From Acinetobacter gerneri DSM 14967 = CIP 107464 = MTCC 9824 (GTDB lineage Bacteria; Pseudomonadota; Gammaproteobacteria; Pseudomonadales; Moraxellaceae): a DNA stretch of 64,000 nt. The number at the start of each line of letters is the position of its first letter. The first letter of the stretch is position 1. The stretch spans positions 484,304 to 548,303 of the forward strand of contig NZ_KB849545.1 of the NCBI RefSeq assembly GCF_000368565.1. Reading direction: 5' to 3'. A program made the position numbers and the translations under genes. The notes beneath the pieces were generated by a model. The model did not search any database. It worked only from the letters and a program-made list of their open reading frames with translations, and was not told the DNA's origin. Below are positions 16,918 through 28,294 of the stretch, one piece after another.

Positions 16918-17988
16918 TTATCTTGCTCGATAAATCAAATATCCACCGACAACAAACATCAAGGCAATCGGAATAAAGACGAACCAAGCTGGAGATGGTG
17001 AATAAACCAAACTCGCATAACCAAGAAAATCTTGCAGATAATAAATGGTTAAACCAACAAATAAGGCGATGACCAAACGAAAGCCCATAGACTGTTGACG
17101 AAGTGGTCCAAAAACAAAAGAACATGCAATCAAAGTCAAAGCCAATAATGAAAATGGTGAGCCCATAATTTTCCAAAATGCCAGTTGATAAGTTTTAGGC
17201 ACTTGACTGTATTTTTTCATATACTGCATAAAACTCACCAATTCACTTGGTGCGATATCTTCTGGGTCGAGGGTGACCATATGTACGTATTTCGGTTGCA
17301 GAGCCAAAGGTAAATCTTGTTCTGCTATTTCTTTAAACGTTGCATTACCATTTGGCAAAATCGTCAATTGTTTGGTGTTATTGAGTTTCCATTCACCATT
17401 TTGGGTAAACTTACCTTGCTCAGCCAAAATGACGGATTCAAGCTGATTATTTGCAGTTAAATTGGTGACTTGCACATGATTTAGATTGCCGCTTGAGTTT
17501 GCATAATCAATATAAATAAAGCGCTGACCTTCACGTGACCAATAACCACGAACTTCGCCAAGTGCAGCTACAGTTCTCTGACTTTTGACACTTTTAGCCT
17601 GTTCACTAGTATAAGGAATCACCCATTGGGTCAAAGCCAGAGAAAACACCACCAACAATAAAGCCGGTCGCATCACCCAAGCAACGATACGCCATAAGCT
17701 AACCCCGGCTGAACGCATCACGATCAATTCACTATTTGAAGCAAGAGATCCCAATCCTAAAACTGCCCCGATCAAAGCACCGATAGGAATGATTTTATTG
17801 ATGTTACGTGGTGCATCCCAAAGCACATATTTAAATGCATCCCAAGCACTATAACCCTTTTTGACTGAGCCCAATTCGCCTACATAGGCAAATAAAACAA
17901 ATAAGAAAGCCAAAACCAGTAAAGTACCAATCATCATCAAAGCAGTGGTTTTGGTCACATGTCGGGCTAAAATTTTTTGAGCAACCAT
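16918..17988 (-). CDS. lptG: LPS export permease LptG
   Basis: LptG is an inner-membrane permease of the LptB2FG ABC transporter, which extracts lipooligosaccharide or LPS and feeds the Lpt bridge. Three membrane helices lie in the first ~110 residues (from MMIGTLLVLAFLFVLF), then a periplasmic beta-jellyroll (about 130-265), then three C-terminal helices. The family segment LGSLASNSELIVMRSAGVSLWRI is clear. Its ATG overlaps the lptF stop (TAATG), so the pair is translationally coupled. Confidence 0.95.
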   Translation of the reverse strand: MVAQKILARHVTKTTALMMIGTLLVLAFLFVLFAYVGELGSVKKGYSAWDAFKYVLWDAPRNINKIIPIGALIGAVLGLGSLASNSELIVMRSAGVSLWRIVAWVMRPALLLVVFSLALTQWVIPYTSEQAKSVKSQRTVAALGEVRGYWSREGQRFIYIDYANSSGNLNHVQVTNLTANNQLESVILAEQGKFTQNGEWKLNNTKQLTILPNGNATFKEIAEQDLPLALQPKYVHMVTLDPEDIAPSELVSFMQYMKKYSQVPKTYQLAFWKIMGSPFSLLALTLIACSFVFGPLRQQSMGFRLVIALFVGLTIYYLQDFLGYASLVYSPSPAWFVFIPIALMFVVGGYLIYRAR

Positions 17989-19088
17989 TATGACCTCACA
18001 CGTTTAATTTGATTTTTCAGTTTTGGAGCAAGCTTCTGCTTCCTCGAAAAAATTGCGCTAGCAAAGAGATAGACAAACAATACCGCAGGATATGCCCAAA
18101 TACCGATTTCCCCTTTACTTACTCGGGTCTTCACTGCAATCAAAATCACAATCATACTGGCAAATATCATCAACGCAGGAAACAGCTTGAGATAGCGTCC
18201 TTGACGTGGTGTCACCTCAGATAATGCGACCGCTAAGGCTATGGCTACAAACATTGAAAATGGTACAAAAATACGCCAACCAATTTCACTTTCAATGACC
18301 GAGTTATCTCTAGATTTCCAAAGTTGTGAAAATGGCAAGGCTTCAACATCACTGGCATCGTATTCAGCTGTTTTATTATTTTCAATACGTAAACGCCAAG
18401 TTTGAAATTCTGCCTGAGAGTATTTTGCAGTATCAGGATAAATCTCATAGCGACGACCTTGAGATAAATCCACAACGCTGGCTGTCTCATTGGCAATTTC
18501 AACACGTGTTGCTTCTTTTGCCACGATCATTTGATCAGGCTTACCTTCTTTTTCAGCTCGAATATAGACAAAAACATCTTTTAAGTTTTGTCGATCTTCT
18601 GATAATGAACCTGCATAAATGGTGTAAGCGCCCGATGAAATAAACTCTTTTGGTCGAACCAAATCAAAACCTGTACGTACCGCTTGTACTGAAGTCAGCT
18701 TATTAAATTCACGCAAGCCCCAAGGCGATACCCAAACCATGATCACCAGTTGGATAATCATAAATACGGTTGCCATCGGCACCATTAAACGTGCAATTCG
18801 ATGTTTACTGATCCCACTACTGTTCAAAACCGCCATTTCATGTTCGACATAGAGTCTGCCAAACACGAGCATGAGTCCGATAAAGAAGGCTAAAGGAAGT
18901 AATAAAATCAAAAATTCAGGTAATCGGTATCCGATAATACTAAACAAGACACTGACATCTAAACGACCTTGCGCCGCTACGCCAAAATATTTGATCAGCC
19001 GCGCGCCAAGCACAATAAGCGTCAAAATGCTGACTACAACCAGCGTTGTAGAGACCACTTGCTTGACGAGATAACGTCGTATAATCAA
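17988..19088 (-). CDS. lptF: LPS export permease LptF
   Basis: LptF is the partner permease of LptG, 366 aa, with the same layout: three helices, a periplasmic domain (about residues 125-265) and three helices. The family block YVEHEMAVLNSSGISKHRI and the C-terminal VALSEVTPRQGRYLKLFPAL are visible. It is transcribed divergently from pepA, a gene order shared with Pseudomonas, and its stop overlaps the lptG start. Confidence 0.95.
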   Translation of the reverse strand: MIIRRYLVKQVVSTTLVVVSILTLIVLGARLIKYFGVAAQGRLDVSVLFSIIGYRLPEFLILLLPLAFFIGLMLVFGRLYVEHEMAVLNSSGISKHRIARLMVPMATVFMIIQLVIMVWVSPWGLREFNKLTSVQAVRTGFDLVRPKEFISSGAYTIYAGSLSEDRQNLKDVFVYIRAEKEGKPDQMIVAKEATRVEIANETASVVDLSQGRRYEIYPDTAKYSQAEFQTWRLRIENNKTAEYDASDVEALPFSQLWKSRDNSVIESEIGWRIFVPFSMFVAIALAVALSEVTPRQGRYLKLFPALMIFASMIVILIAVKTRVSKGEIGIWAYPAVLFVYLFASAIFSRKQKLAPKLKNQIKRVRS

Positions 19089-19231
19089 AGTTAATCTTCC
19101 AAAAAAGTAAAGGATCGGATGTGCGCTAGTTTACCCGATTGAAAAAAATATAAAACCTATACGCTTTAGCACATTGAAATTCTATCACTGGAAGTGGTTC
19201 AATGGTTTAATGATTTGAAAACATCGGATAG

Positions 19232-21101
<1,870 letters not shown>

Positions 21102-21137
21102 TCAACGATTGAATATTTTATTTTTAGGAGATGCGTG

Positions 21138-21749
21138 GTGGCATTAAATGTAGGTCAAGATTTTAAAAAGCGTTGGCTCGATGCGCCTGAAGCTGTACGT
21201 CAAGCTTTTATCGACGACCTCACCCGCATCACGGATTTATTTGATCATAAAACTCGAGATATCCAAGCTTGGCTTGAACACGATAAACGTTCATTGCAAG
21301 TGGCTGGTTTGAAAGTTGAGCAAGCCTATGCCGATCTCAAAGCACGTTTGATCGAAGAAGCACGTGCACGAAAACAAGCAGCTTTAGAAAAGTCACTCGA
21401 AGAAAAACGCGCCAAAGAAGCTGAATACAATCAACAGCTTTTACAAGATGAAGCACGCCAATATCAAGAACAAACACAAGTGCTTGCTGACATCCGTGAA
21501 AATGTTGATCATGAGATCCAAGAGTACACAGCGCATTATCATAAAAACCCTGAAAATGACGCTGTAAATGCTGCACCTTTTGACGATTCTTCGATTCGAT
21601 CAGAGCTTGAAAATGTACGTTTAAGACTCGAACTCGAAGCTGAAAATCTCATAGAACAAGCGGTAACGGTATTTAGAGCCAAACTTCTTACTGCCTCTCA
21701 AGAAGAAATTGAATACATTTTGAAAGACTTAGAAGATAAATCTGAATAA
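21138..21749 (+). CDS. hypothetical coiled-coil protein, ~203 aa
   Basis: The product is soluble and almost entirely helical. Residues 60-125 form a long Glu/Lys/Ala/Gln-rich coiled coil (EEARARKQAALEKSLEEKRAK), followed by a second helical segment near the C-terminus (LENVRLRLELEAENLIEQA). No signal peptide or known domain is visible. Two adjacent GTG codons (21135 and 21138) can start it, and the second has the better spacing from AGGAG. It lies 36 bp after holC on the same strand, so it is probably in the pepA-holC transcript. The function is unknown. Confidence 0.7.
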   Translation: MALNVGQDFKKRWLDAPEAVRQAFIDDLTRITDLFDHKTRDIQAWLEHDKRSLQVAGLKVEQAYADLKARLIEEARARKQAALEKSLEEKRAKEAEYNQQLLQDEARQYQEQTQVLADIRENVDHEIQEYTAHYHKNPENDAVNAAPFDDSSIRSELENVRLRLELEAENLIEQAVTVFRAKLLTASQEEIEYILKDLEDKSE

Positions 21750-21937
21750 TAGATAACCTTATACTTTTATCTTATAAGTCATTTATCGCATGTCATGAAA
21801 GTGAAATATTTTTGTCACAGTATATTCATACCACCTAGATTTGGGTAATAAAGCATTTGAATCTCCAGAAATTCAAATGTATTTATTTGAGTGATTTATA
21901 CAAATATGCAGCTTCTGCAACATTTGGGACAAAAAAA

Positions 21938-22156
21938 ATGGACATGTTGAATCAAATTTCGAATCGAATTGCCACACTCAGTTCGGGCGAAACAATGACA
22001 CTAACGGCACAAAATCTATTGATTAGTCGTGGCGATTTTCAAGCCATTTCCGTATATCTTTCACGTGAGTCAGAAAAAGGTCAATTTTCTATAGATCTAC
22101 CAAAGCGTTTAGCGACTTGGTTTGAACAAACCTCAATCACTGTAATCAAAAATTAA
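21938..22156 (+). CDS. small hypothetical protein, ~72 aa
   Basis: A compact, mixed alpha/beta-looking protein without signal peptide or membrane segment. Family and function are not recognised. The ATG at 21938 has a weak gggac upstream; a second ATG at 21944 is possible, and the longer frame back to 21857 looks non-coding. A strong terminator follows, which supports an independently transcribed gene. Confidence 0.55.
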   Translation: MDMLNQISNRIATLSSGETMTLTAQNLLISRGDFQAISVYLSRESEKGQFSIDLPKRLATWFEQTSITVIKN

Positions 22157-22173
22157 TTTCCTCCCCAAATACA

Positions 22174-22199
22174 AAAAAGCCCGATATTTCGGGCTTTTT
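22174..22199. terminator. bidirectional terminator
   Basis: A perfect stem AAAAAGCCCGA/TCGGGCTTTTT with a 4-base loop lies between the rightward small gene and the leftward rib operon. It can serve both. Confidence 0.88.
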
Positions 22200-22221
22200 C
22201 AATTGTTTTACTGAGCAATGA

Positions 22222-22881
22222 TTATCTTAAAAAACCATTTTCAGCCAAAAAATCCATACTGATTTTTGATTCAGCTTTTTGTTCAGCCGCTTTGTCACCT
22301 AACAACAAACGCTCGATATAACGTGCTAAGACATCTACTTCGAGATTGACTTTACTACCAACTTTCCATGTTGAAATATTGGTGCGTTCCGCAGTATGAG
22401 GAATCAGATTTAAACTGAGAATATTGCCACGTAAATGGTTAATCGTTAGGCTAATGCCATCGACTGTAATAGAACCCTTTTCCGCTAAATATTTGGCAAT
22501 TTCCGCAGGTGCTGTCACTTCAAAATAAAGTGAACGTGCATCTTTTTGAACCACGGTCACTTCACCTACGACATCGACATGCCCGCTCACGATATGCCCA
22601 CCAAAGCGTGTGGTCGGCAACATCGCTTTTTCGACATTGACCGTTTGCCCCACTTTCCATTCACCAAGTGTAGAGCGATTGAGACTTTCACGTGATACAT
22701 CGGCTGCGTACCAGTTTTCACCCCAATCAATTACGGTCAAACAGATCCCATTGGTCGCAATTGAATCACCCAAATGCACATCTGACATATCCAGACCAGT
22801 TGAAATACGTAGGCGGACATCGCCTCCAACACTTTGCAGACTATCGACCTTACCTAAACTTTCAATAATGCCTGTAAACAT
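22222..22881 (-). CDS. ribE: riboflavin synthase, alpha chain
   Basis: The enzyme dismutates two 6,7-dimethyl-8-ribityllumazines to riboflavin. The start MFTGIIESLGKV is diagnostic. Two lumazine-binding repeats are visible: LGDSIATNGICLTV in the first half and ITVDGISLTIN in the second, with GGHIVSGHVDVVG between. The protein is 219 aa. It is the last gene of the cluster nrdR-ribD-methylase-secreted protein-ribE. In some species the gene is named ribC. Confidence 0.95.
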   Translation of the reverse strand: MFTGIIESLGKVDSLQSVGGDVRLRISTGLDMSDVHLGDSIATNGICLTVIDWGENWYAADVSRESLNRSTLGEWKVGQTVNVEKAMLPTTRFGGHIVSGHVDVVGEVTVVQKDARSLYFEVTAPAEIAKYLAEKGSITVDGISLTINHLRGNILSLNLIPHTAERTNISTWKVGSKVNLEVDVLARYIERLLLGDKAAEQKAESKISMDFLAENGFLR

Positions 22882-22938
22882 ATATCACCTAATGCTGTTA
22901 CTCATCCGCGGATGTTATTTATTGAATATTCAAATGAA

Positions 22939-23376
22939 TTATTGCTCAGTTTCTGGGTCAATTTTCATGACCCAAAAGCCTCTCATTTTTGCATTCGCCT
23001 GATTGCTTTCATAGGCTACTCTAAAGCGAATGACAAAATTTTCATAACGATAGAAAAAGATCTTTTGACTGCTCTCTTGGTTTTGGCTCTGACCATTTTC
23101 AGAAAGCAAAGGTACTTCGACAGCCAAAGGATCTTGCGTTGGAACGGTATCCATCATTTGCTGTACGACTTTTTTATTTTTCTTTAGATCTTCTTGAAAC
23201 TGTGCATTGGACAATTGATACAATTTGGCCATGTCACGTTTTTGCAAAGCAACATAGGGACATTGCGCATTGAGCTGCAAACAATTTTGTTCAAGCACAT
23301 CAGCTTGTGCAACTTGTGAATACACCACAGTTGAAACGACACAAGCCAAAGTTTTTAACATCGTTTTTATTTTCAT
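22939..23376 (-). CDS. hypothetical secreted protein, 145 aa
   Basis: A clear signal peptide (about residues 1-25, ending VAQADVLEQ) is followed by two cysteines in the mature N-terminus (QNCLQLNAQCPY) that could form a disulfide. The C-terminal part is basic and aromatic (KIFFYRYENFVIRFRVAYE). No known domain is recognised. It lies between the DNA methylase (18 bp) and ribE (57 bp) on the same strand and is probably co-transcribed, although its periplasmic location does not fit riboflavin synthesis. Confidence 0.7.
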   Translation of the reverse strand: MKIKTMLKTLACVVSTVVYSQVAQADVLEQNCLQLNAQCPYVALQKRDMAKLYQLSNAQFQEDLKKNKKVVQQMMDTVPTQDPLAVEVPLLSENGQSQNQESSQKIFFYRYENFVIRFRVAYESNQANAKMRGFWVMKIDPETEQ

Positions 23377-23394
23377 TATATTTCCTAGAGTACT

Positions 23395-24693
23395 TTACCA
23401 GAGTGCGAGCTGTGTACTCGACCCTGAAGTATCCACTCCGCCTAGCTCAGCAAAATGATATAGCTGACCTAAGAGTTGGCGTAATGGTGGTCCTGATTTG
23501 GCATGTGTATCCGTAATCACGATAAACTCAAGTACACGTGCGCGATCAGACTGACGTTGCTTACTTACACGATAACGCGGTACATCTTGCGTTAAAAGCG
23601 TTACTTTGCCACGTTTTAAATTGGCAGCCAAAAGATCTTTCGGCTCAATATGACCATCCGTAGAATAACTGGTCAAAATAAACCGTGCATTGATCGTTTC
23701 GAGCAATTTCTCATAAGCTTCTTGTGCATGTTTTGAGGAATTGTACGGGCTTGGACGCTCTTTACGCCATGCACGGTCAATTCCACTCTTATACCCTTTA
23801 GTATCTGGTGTCGGTAAATCGACCTGATCCCAAAGCGTTAAAGAGTTTAATACATGATAATTACTACTATACGCATGTTGGTTGTACGGTGGATCAAGAT
23901 AAGCCACATCCACCTCAAAACCGCTCATTTGGTTAGCCAAATGCTGTGCATCGACACACCACATTTCAGCCATTGGTGTTTTTTGTTTGCTATCACCCAG
24001 TTCACAAAAACGACTCGGTGTCAGCCAAAGTAAAGATTCGATACGCTCCAAAGCAGTTTGGGTTTTACCGCCCCAGCCGTGGTGGAAACTTTTAAATACT
24101 CCATTGGTATTGCTGACAAAACTTGCTGAATATAAAAGTGGTGCAAGCAAAGCACTCATTTCAACATCATCAATCGCACCTTGTGCCTGCCAAGTCGCAA
24201 TCTGTTGACGAATGGCATCAATCCGCATGCCATTACGACGCTTATAAAACAATCGATCACGGCTAGGATCATAAATTTCATCATTGCGTGGGCATAGATT
24301 ATGCGTCACCCAACCTTTTACTTCAGGTAAACGGTTCAAATAATCAATGGCTTTTTGATAACCGCCCAACTCTTTAAAAGCAGGCGCATCTGTACAAGCC
24401 AAAATCGCATGATTCAATGCGTGACTATAAGGTTCCCAATCATTGGCAATCACACGATAACCATTTTGGCGTGCCAAACGCGAGACTACGCCACTGCCTG
24501 CAAAAAAATCAGCAAAAATAGGTGAACGTTTGCCCCCTTGTTGCAAAGTTCCTGTGATTTCCAATGCTTCTAGGATCAGATGAAGTAGTCTGCGCTTATT
24601 GCCCAAATAGGGAACGAGCTGATGAAATAGGTATTCATCCGTCGTACGTGCAGAATGACGGCGTTTATGATAAACCGTAGCTTCTGAATTCAT
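23395..24693 (-). CDS. D12-class DNA adenine-N6 methyltransferase
   Basis: The product (432 aa) is an S-adenosylmethionine-dependent DNA adenine methylase of the Dam/D12 class. The N-terminal motif X-type block is PYLGNKRRLL, motif I is DFFAGSGVVSRLA, and catalytic motif IV is YLDPPYNQHAYSSNYH. It is much longer than Dam, with an inserted region (about residues 110-260) that may contain the target-recognition part. No restriction endonuclease is adjacent, so it is probably a solitary epigenetic methylase. Its ATG overlaps the ribD stop (ATGA). A chromosomal A. baumannii methylase (AamA) reported to act on GAATTC may be the counterpart; this is recalled and not checked. Confidence 0.85.
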   Translation of the reverse strand: MNSEATVYHKRRHSARTTDEYLFHQLVPYLGNKRRLLHLILEALEITGTLQQGGKRSPIFADFFAGSGVVSRLARQNGYRVIANDWEPYSHALNHAILACTDAPAFKELGGYQKAIDYLNRLPEVKGWVTHNLCPRNDEIYDPSRDRLFYKRRNGMRIDAIRQQIATWQAQGAIDDVEMSALLAPLLYSASFVSNTNGVFKSFHHGWGGKTQTALERIESLLWLTPSRFCELGDSKQKTPMAEMWCVDAQHLANQMSGFEVDVAYLDPPYNQHAYSSNYHVLNSLTLWDQVDLPTPDTKGYKSGIDRAWRKERPSPYNSSKHAQEAYEKLLETINARFILTSYSTDGHIEPKDLLAANLKRGKVTLLTQDVPRYRVSKQRQSDRARVLEFIVITDTHAKSGPPLRQLLGQLYHFAELGGVDTSGSSTQLALW

Positions 24694-25790
24694 ATTGTCT
24701 CTTTGCTAGGAATTAATTTTAAGCGGATGTCATCTCCAATTTGGAGTACATCAACCAGCTTAAAACGTAACTGTTCAGCCATCGTGTTGAATTCTACTGA
24801 GAACATCGCACGGGCTGATTGCCCTAAAAATGTCGGTGCAACATAGCTGATCATTTCATCAACTAAATTTTCCTGCAAAAATGCACTGGATAATGTTGCG
24901 CCAGCTTCGACCAATACATCATAAATTTGATGTTCTTTAGCCAAGGTCAAAAGCAGCGATTTTAAGGACTGAATCGGAAATTGTACCACGCCTAGATCGG
25001 CGAGTTCCTGACGAAATGGTCCCATGACCATGACTGTTTCAGGATTTTGTAAAATTTTAGCAGATAAAGGCAAGCGACCTTGACGGTCCAAGATGACTCT
25101 TTTCGGTTGTACCACTGTTGCCAAGTCTACCTCAGGCAAATGACGCACATTGAGTTCTGGATCATCCGCCAATACCGTTGAGATACCAGTCAGTACTGCT
25201 GCTGATGTTGCTCGAAAATGTTGCACATCTTGACGTGCTGCAGTATCTGTTATCCATTTTGACTCACCTGAAGCCATGGCAGTTCGGCCATCAAGGCTTG
25301 AGGCAACTTTTAGTCGTACATAAGGCATGCCTGTAGCCATCGCCTTTAAGAAACCCAAATTGAGCTGATGGGCTTCATCTTCGCAGATTCCCACATCAAC
25401 TTGGATCCCAGCATCTCTTAGGATCTGCACACCTTTACCAGCCACAAGCGGATTTGGATCAGGACAAGCAACCACAACACGTGCGACACCAGCCTCGACC
25501 AAACCTTTGGCACAAGGCGGAGTTCGACCATAATGCGCACAAGGCTCAAGCGTGACATAAGCAGTTGCACCCTGACTTAAAACACCAGCTTCACGCATAG
25601 CAAAAACTTCTGCATGCGGTTGACCTGCTTTAGGATGAAAACCTGTGCCCACAACAACGTCATCTTTGACGATCACACAACCCACATTGGGATTTGGACG
25701 TGTTGAATATTGCCCAAGTTTTGCCAGTGAAATGGCTTTTTTCATCCATTTTTGATCTATCAAATCCTGATCTTGAACTAACTCAGACAT
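24690..25790 (-). CDS. ribD: bifunctional riboflavin deaminase/reductase RibD
   Basis: RibD carries out the second and third steps of riboflavin synthesis. The N-terminal deaminase domain has HAE (GQPHAEVFAM) and the zinc motif PCAHYGRTPPC. The C-terminal NADPH-dependent reductase domain starts near residue 150 (VRLKVASSLDGRTAMASGESKWIT) and includes LVEAGATLSSAFL. At 366 aa it is full length. It lies 42 bp after nrdR and overlaps the methylase by four bases, so nrdR, ribD and the methylase form one operon. Confidence 0.96.
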   Translation of the reverse strand: MSELVQDQDLIDQKWMKKAISLAKLGQYSTRPNPNVGCVIVKDDVVVGTGFHPKAGQPHAEVFAMREAGVLSQGATAYVTLEPCAHYGRTPPCAKGLVEAGVARVVVACPDPNPLVAGKGVQILRDAGIQVDVGICEDEAHQLNLGFLKAMATGMPYVRLKVASSLDGRTAMASGESKWITDTAARQDVQHFRATSAAVLTGISTVLADDPELNVRHLPEVDLATVVQPKRVILDRQGRLPLSAKILQNPETVMVMGPFRQELADLGVVQFPIQSLKSLLLTLAKEHQIYDVLVEAGATLSSAFLQENLVDEMISYVAPTFLGQSARAMFSVEFNTMAEQLRFKLVDVLQIGDDIRLKLIPSKETI

Positions 25791-25832
25791 GCTTAACCTA
25801 AAAGAAAATTCTGCTTAAAAGATGTAAATGTA

Positions 25833-26300
25833 TTATTCAGACGTTTGACCACGATTTTGCATTTGCTCAATCTGGCGACGGAAGGCTTCAACATCCTGAA
25901 AATCCTGATAAACCGAAGCAAAACGAACATACGCAACATGATCAAGTGCAAATAAGGCTTTCATGACAATTTCACCAATGGTACGTGAACGCACATCTCG
26001 CTCACCCAAACGGCGAATCTGCAACTGAATATCACTTAAAACGGTTTCGATTTGCTCTTGGGTCACAGGACGCTTTTGTAGTGCATGCATCAATGAACGA
26101 CGCAATTTTGCCTCATCAAAAGGTTCGTTTTTACCATCAGATTTGGTTACTCGTGGCATCACCACTTCATAACTTTCAAATGTAGTAAATCGTTCGCCAC
26201 AACAAATACACTCACGACGTCGACGGATCTGGCAACCTTCGGCTGCCAACCGTGAATCAATCACCTTACTGTCTGCGGCGTTGCAAAATGGACAATGCAT
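25833..26300 (-). CDS. nrdR: transcriptional repressor NrdR
   Basis: NrdR is the ATP/dATP-sensing repressor of ribonucleotide reductase genes. The start [18 protein letters not shown] forms half of a zinc ribbon and [12 protein letters not shown] the other half. The ATP-cone follows (about residues 48-138, from [16 protein letters not shown]). The internal ATG at 26300 gives 155 aa, the family length; the 10 extra residues of the longer frame lie before the conserved MHCPFC and are unlikely. nrdR-ribD is a widespread order. Confidence 0.95.
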   Translation of the reverse strand: MHCPFCNAADSKVIDSRLAAEGCQIRRRRECICCGERFTTFESYEVVMPRVTKSDGKNEPFDEAKLRRSLMHALQKRPVTQEQIETVLSDIQLQIRRLGERDVRSRTIGEIVMKALFALDHVAYVRFASVYQDFQDVEAFRRQIEQMQNRGQTSE

Positions 26301-26395
26301 AGTGGTTTTATTGAACAAATCAAATTGCAATTAGTGTAGCAAAAATAATGAAATTTGTTGAGTGTCAGCAAGACTTATAGACCTAGATATAGAAA

Positions 26396-26420
26396 AAAAA
26401 CAGCTCATTTGAGCTGTTTT
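26396..26420 (-). terminator. terminator downstream of amtB
   Basis: The perfect stem AAAACAGCTCA/TGAGCTGTTTT lies 31 bp after the amtB stop and before nrdR, with A and T flanks on both sides. Confidence 0.8.
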
Positions 26421-26450
26421 CCACAAGATATTGATTGTTGCGCTTAAAAT

Positions 26451-27842
26451 TTAGTCGATACGTTCGCCATGTTGGCTCAAATCCAGACCCATACGTTCAT
26501 CATCTCGTTCCACACGAAGTCCAATCACGAGATCAATCACTTTAAGTAAGATAAAAGTCACTACAGCAGAATATGCAATCGTCGCTAAGACACCTTCTGT
26601 TTGTACCCAAAGTTGATGCAACATATCAGCAGGCGCTTTTTCACCCATAATGAATGAGCTAGCAAATACAGCCGTCAACAATGCACCCGCGATACCACCG
26701 ACAGCATGCAAACCAAAAGCATCGAGTGAATCATCAATTTTCAATACACGTTTTAGACCAGTCGTACCCCAGAAACAAACCACACCACCGATCAAGCCCA
26801 TGATCAATGCGCCGCCTACAGTAACAAATCCTGCAGCAGGGGTAATCACAACCAATCCTGCGACTGCACCAGATGCAGCACCCAATACTGAAGCCTTACC
26901 ACGAACTATTTTTTCTACGATTAACCAAGCAATGGCTGCTGTTGCTGCTGCAACTTGAGTCGTAACCAATGCATAAGCTGCTGAGCCATTTGCACCTAGA
27001 GCAGATCCACCGTTAAAGCCAAACCAACCGACCCAAACAAGGCTTGCACCCAAGACAGTCAAGGTTAAGTTATGCGGAGCCATAGATTCTTTGCCAAGCC
27101 CCATACGTTTGCCAAGCAAGACCGCAGCCACTAAGCCTGCAACACCAGAGTTGATATGTACAACTGTACCTCCAGCAAAATCAAGCGCACCGTCATTCAT
27201 TAACCAACCGCCACCCCATACCCAGTGCGCAATCGGTGCATAGACGATAATGACCCAAAAAGTAATAAATGTAAGCCAAGCACCAAACTTCATACGATCA
27301 GCTACAGAACCACTGATGATCGCAACAGTGATAATGGCAAAAGTCATTTGAAAGATAACAAATAATATTTCAGGAATCGTTCCACTCAGCGCATCAGTTG
27401 TAATCCCTGAAAGCATGGCTTTATCTAAGCCACCAATAAAGGCATTACCAGAACCAAAAGCTAAGCTGTACCCAATCACAACCCAAACGACACTGACAAT
27501 CGCTGCCGCTGACAAACTATGTGCCATTGTCGATAAGACATTTTTTTTACGAACCATTCCGCCATAAAACAATGCCAAACCCGGAATCGTCATGAGTAAA
27601 ACTAATGCAGTTGAAACTAAGATCCATGCCGTATCCCCTGTATCCAATTTTGGTTTTGCAGGTTCGGCAGGTGAAGCAGCAGGCGCTTCTTGAGGAGTGG
27701 CAGCAACAGGAGTCGTTGCTGAATCTGTTGAAACAGTTACAACATTTGACGCAGCAGGCTCAGTTACGGCATCTTCTGCCCATGCAACTGAACCACTGAG
27801 GAGCGCGCTTGACAGGCCGAGCGCAAGTAGCATTTTTTTCAT
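26451..27842 (-). CDS. amtB: ammonium transporter AmtB
   Basis: AmtB is an inner-membrane ammonium channel/transporter. A cleavable signal peptide (MKKMLLALGLSSALLSGSVAWAED) and an Ala/Pro/Thr-rich linker (to about residue 60) precede the 11-helix Amt core. Core signatures are DTAWILVSTALVLLMTIPGLALFYGG, DFAGGTVVHINSGVAGL and FGLHAVGGIAGALLT, with the paired histidines of the pore. ATG at 27842 follows a GGGGG Shine-Dalgarno and gives 463 aa. glnK lies 57 bp upstream, as is usual for the PII-AmtB pair. Confidence 0.95.
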   Translation of the reverse strand: MKKMLLALGLSSALLSGSVAWAEDAVTEPAASNVVTVSTDSATTPVAATPQEAPAASPAEPAKPKLDTGDTAWILVSTALVLLMTIPGLALFYGGMVRKKNVLSTMAHSLSAAAIVSVVWVVIGYSLAFGSGNAFIGGLDKAMLSGITTDALSGTIPEILFVIFQMTFAIITVAIISGSVADRMKFGAWLTFITFWVIIVYAPIAHWVWGGGWLMNDGALDFAGGTVVHINSGVAGLVAAVLLGKRMGLGKESMAPHNLTLTVLGASLVWVGWFGFNGGSALGANGSAAYALVTTQVAAATAAIAWLIVEKIVRGKASVLGAASGAVAGLVVITPAAGFVTVGGALIMGLIGGVVCFWGTTGLKRVLKIDDSLDAFGLHAVGGIAGALLTAVFASSFIMGEKAPADMLHQLWVQTEGVLATIAYSAVVTFILLKVIDLVIGLRVERDDERMGLDLSQHGERID

Positions 27843-27899
27843 TGTGTCCCCCAACCTTTTTTTGCGAGTTATACAATACTCAGCAAACTTTATGCCAAC

Positions 27900-28259
<360 letters not shown>

Positions 28260-28278
28260 TCACCAGTAAGGTTATATG

Positions 28279-28294
28279 TTCAAAAATCGTGCCA
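28279..28294 (-). promoter_or_regulatory. probable sigma-54 (RpoN) promoter of glnK-amtB
   Basis: On the minus strand the sequence reads TGGCACGATTTTTGAA. The -24 element matches the consensus TGGCACG exactly with the right spacing, and the -12 element reads TTGA instead of TTGC. A start site about 30 bp before glnK fits well. A partial NtrC-site-like dyad (GCtCCA-N5-TGGgG) lies directly upstream at about 28300-28316, but its closeness to the -24 box makes it doubtful. Confidence 0.55.

Noticed and set aside
16805-17176. Open frame of 123 codons on the minus strand inside lptG
   Set aside because: It overlaps lptG in another frame; its composition (Phe/Cys/Leu-rich) is that of a shadow frame.
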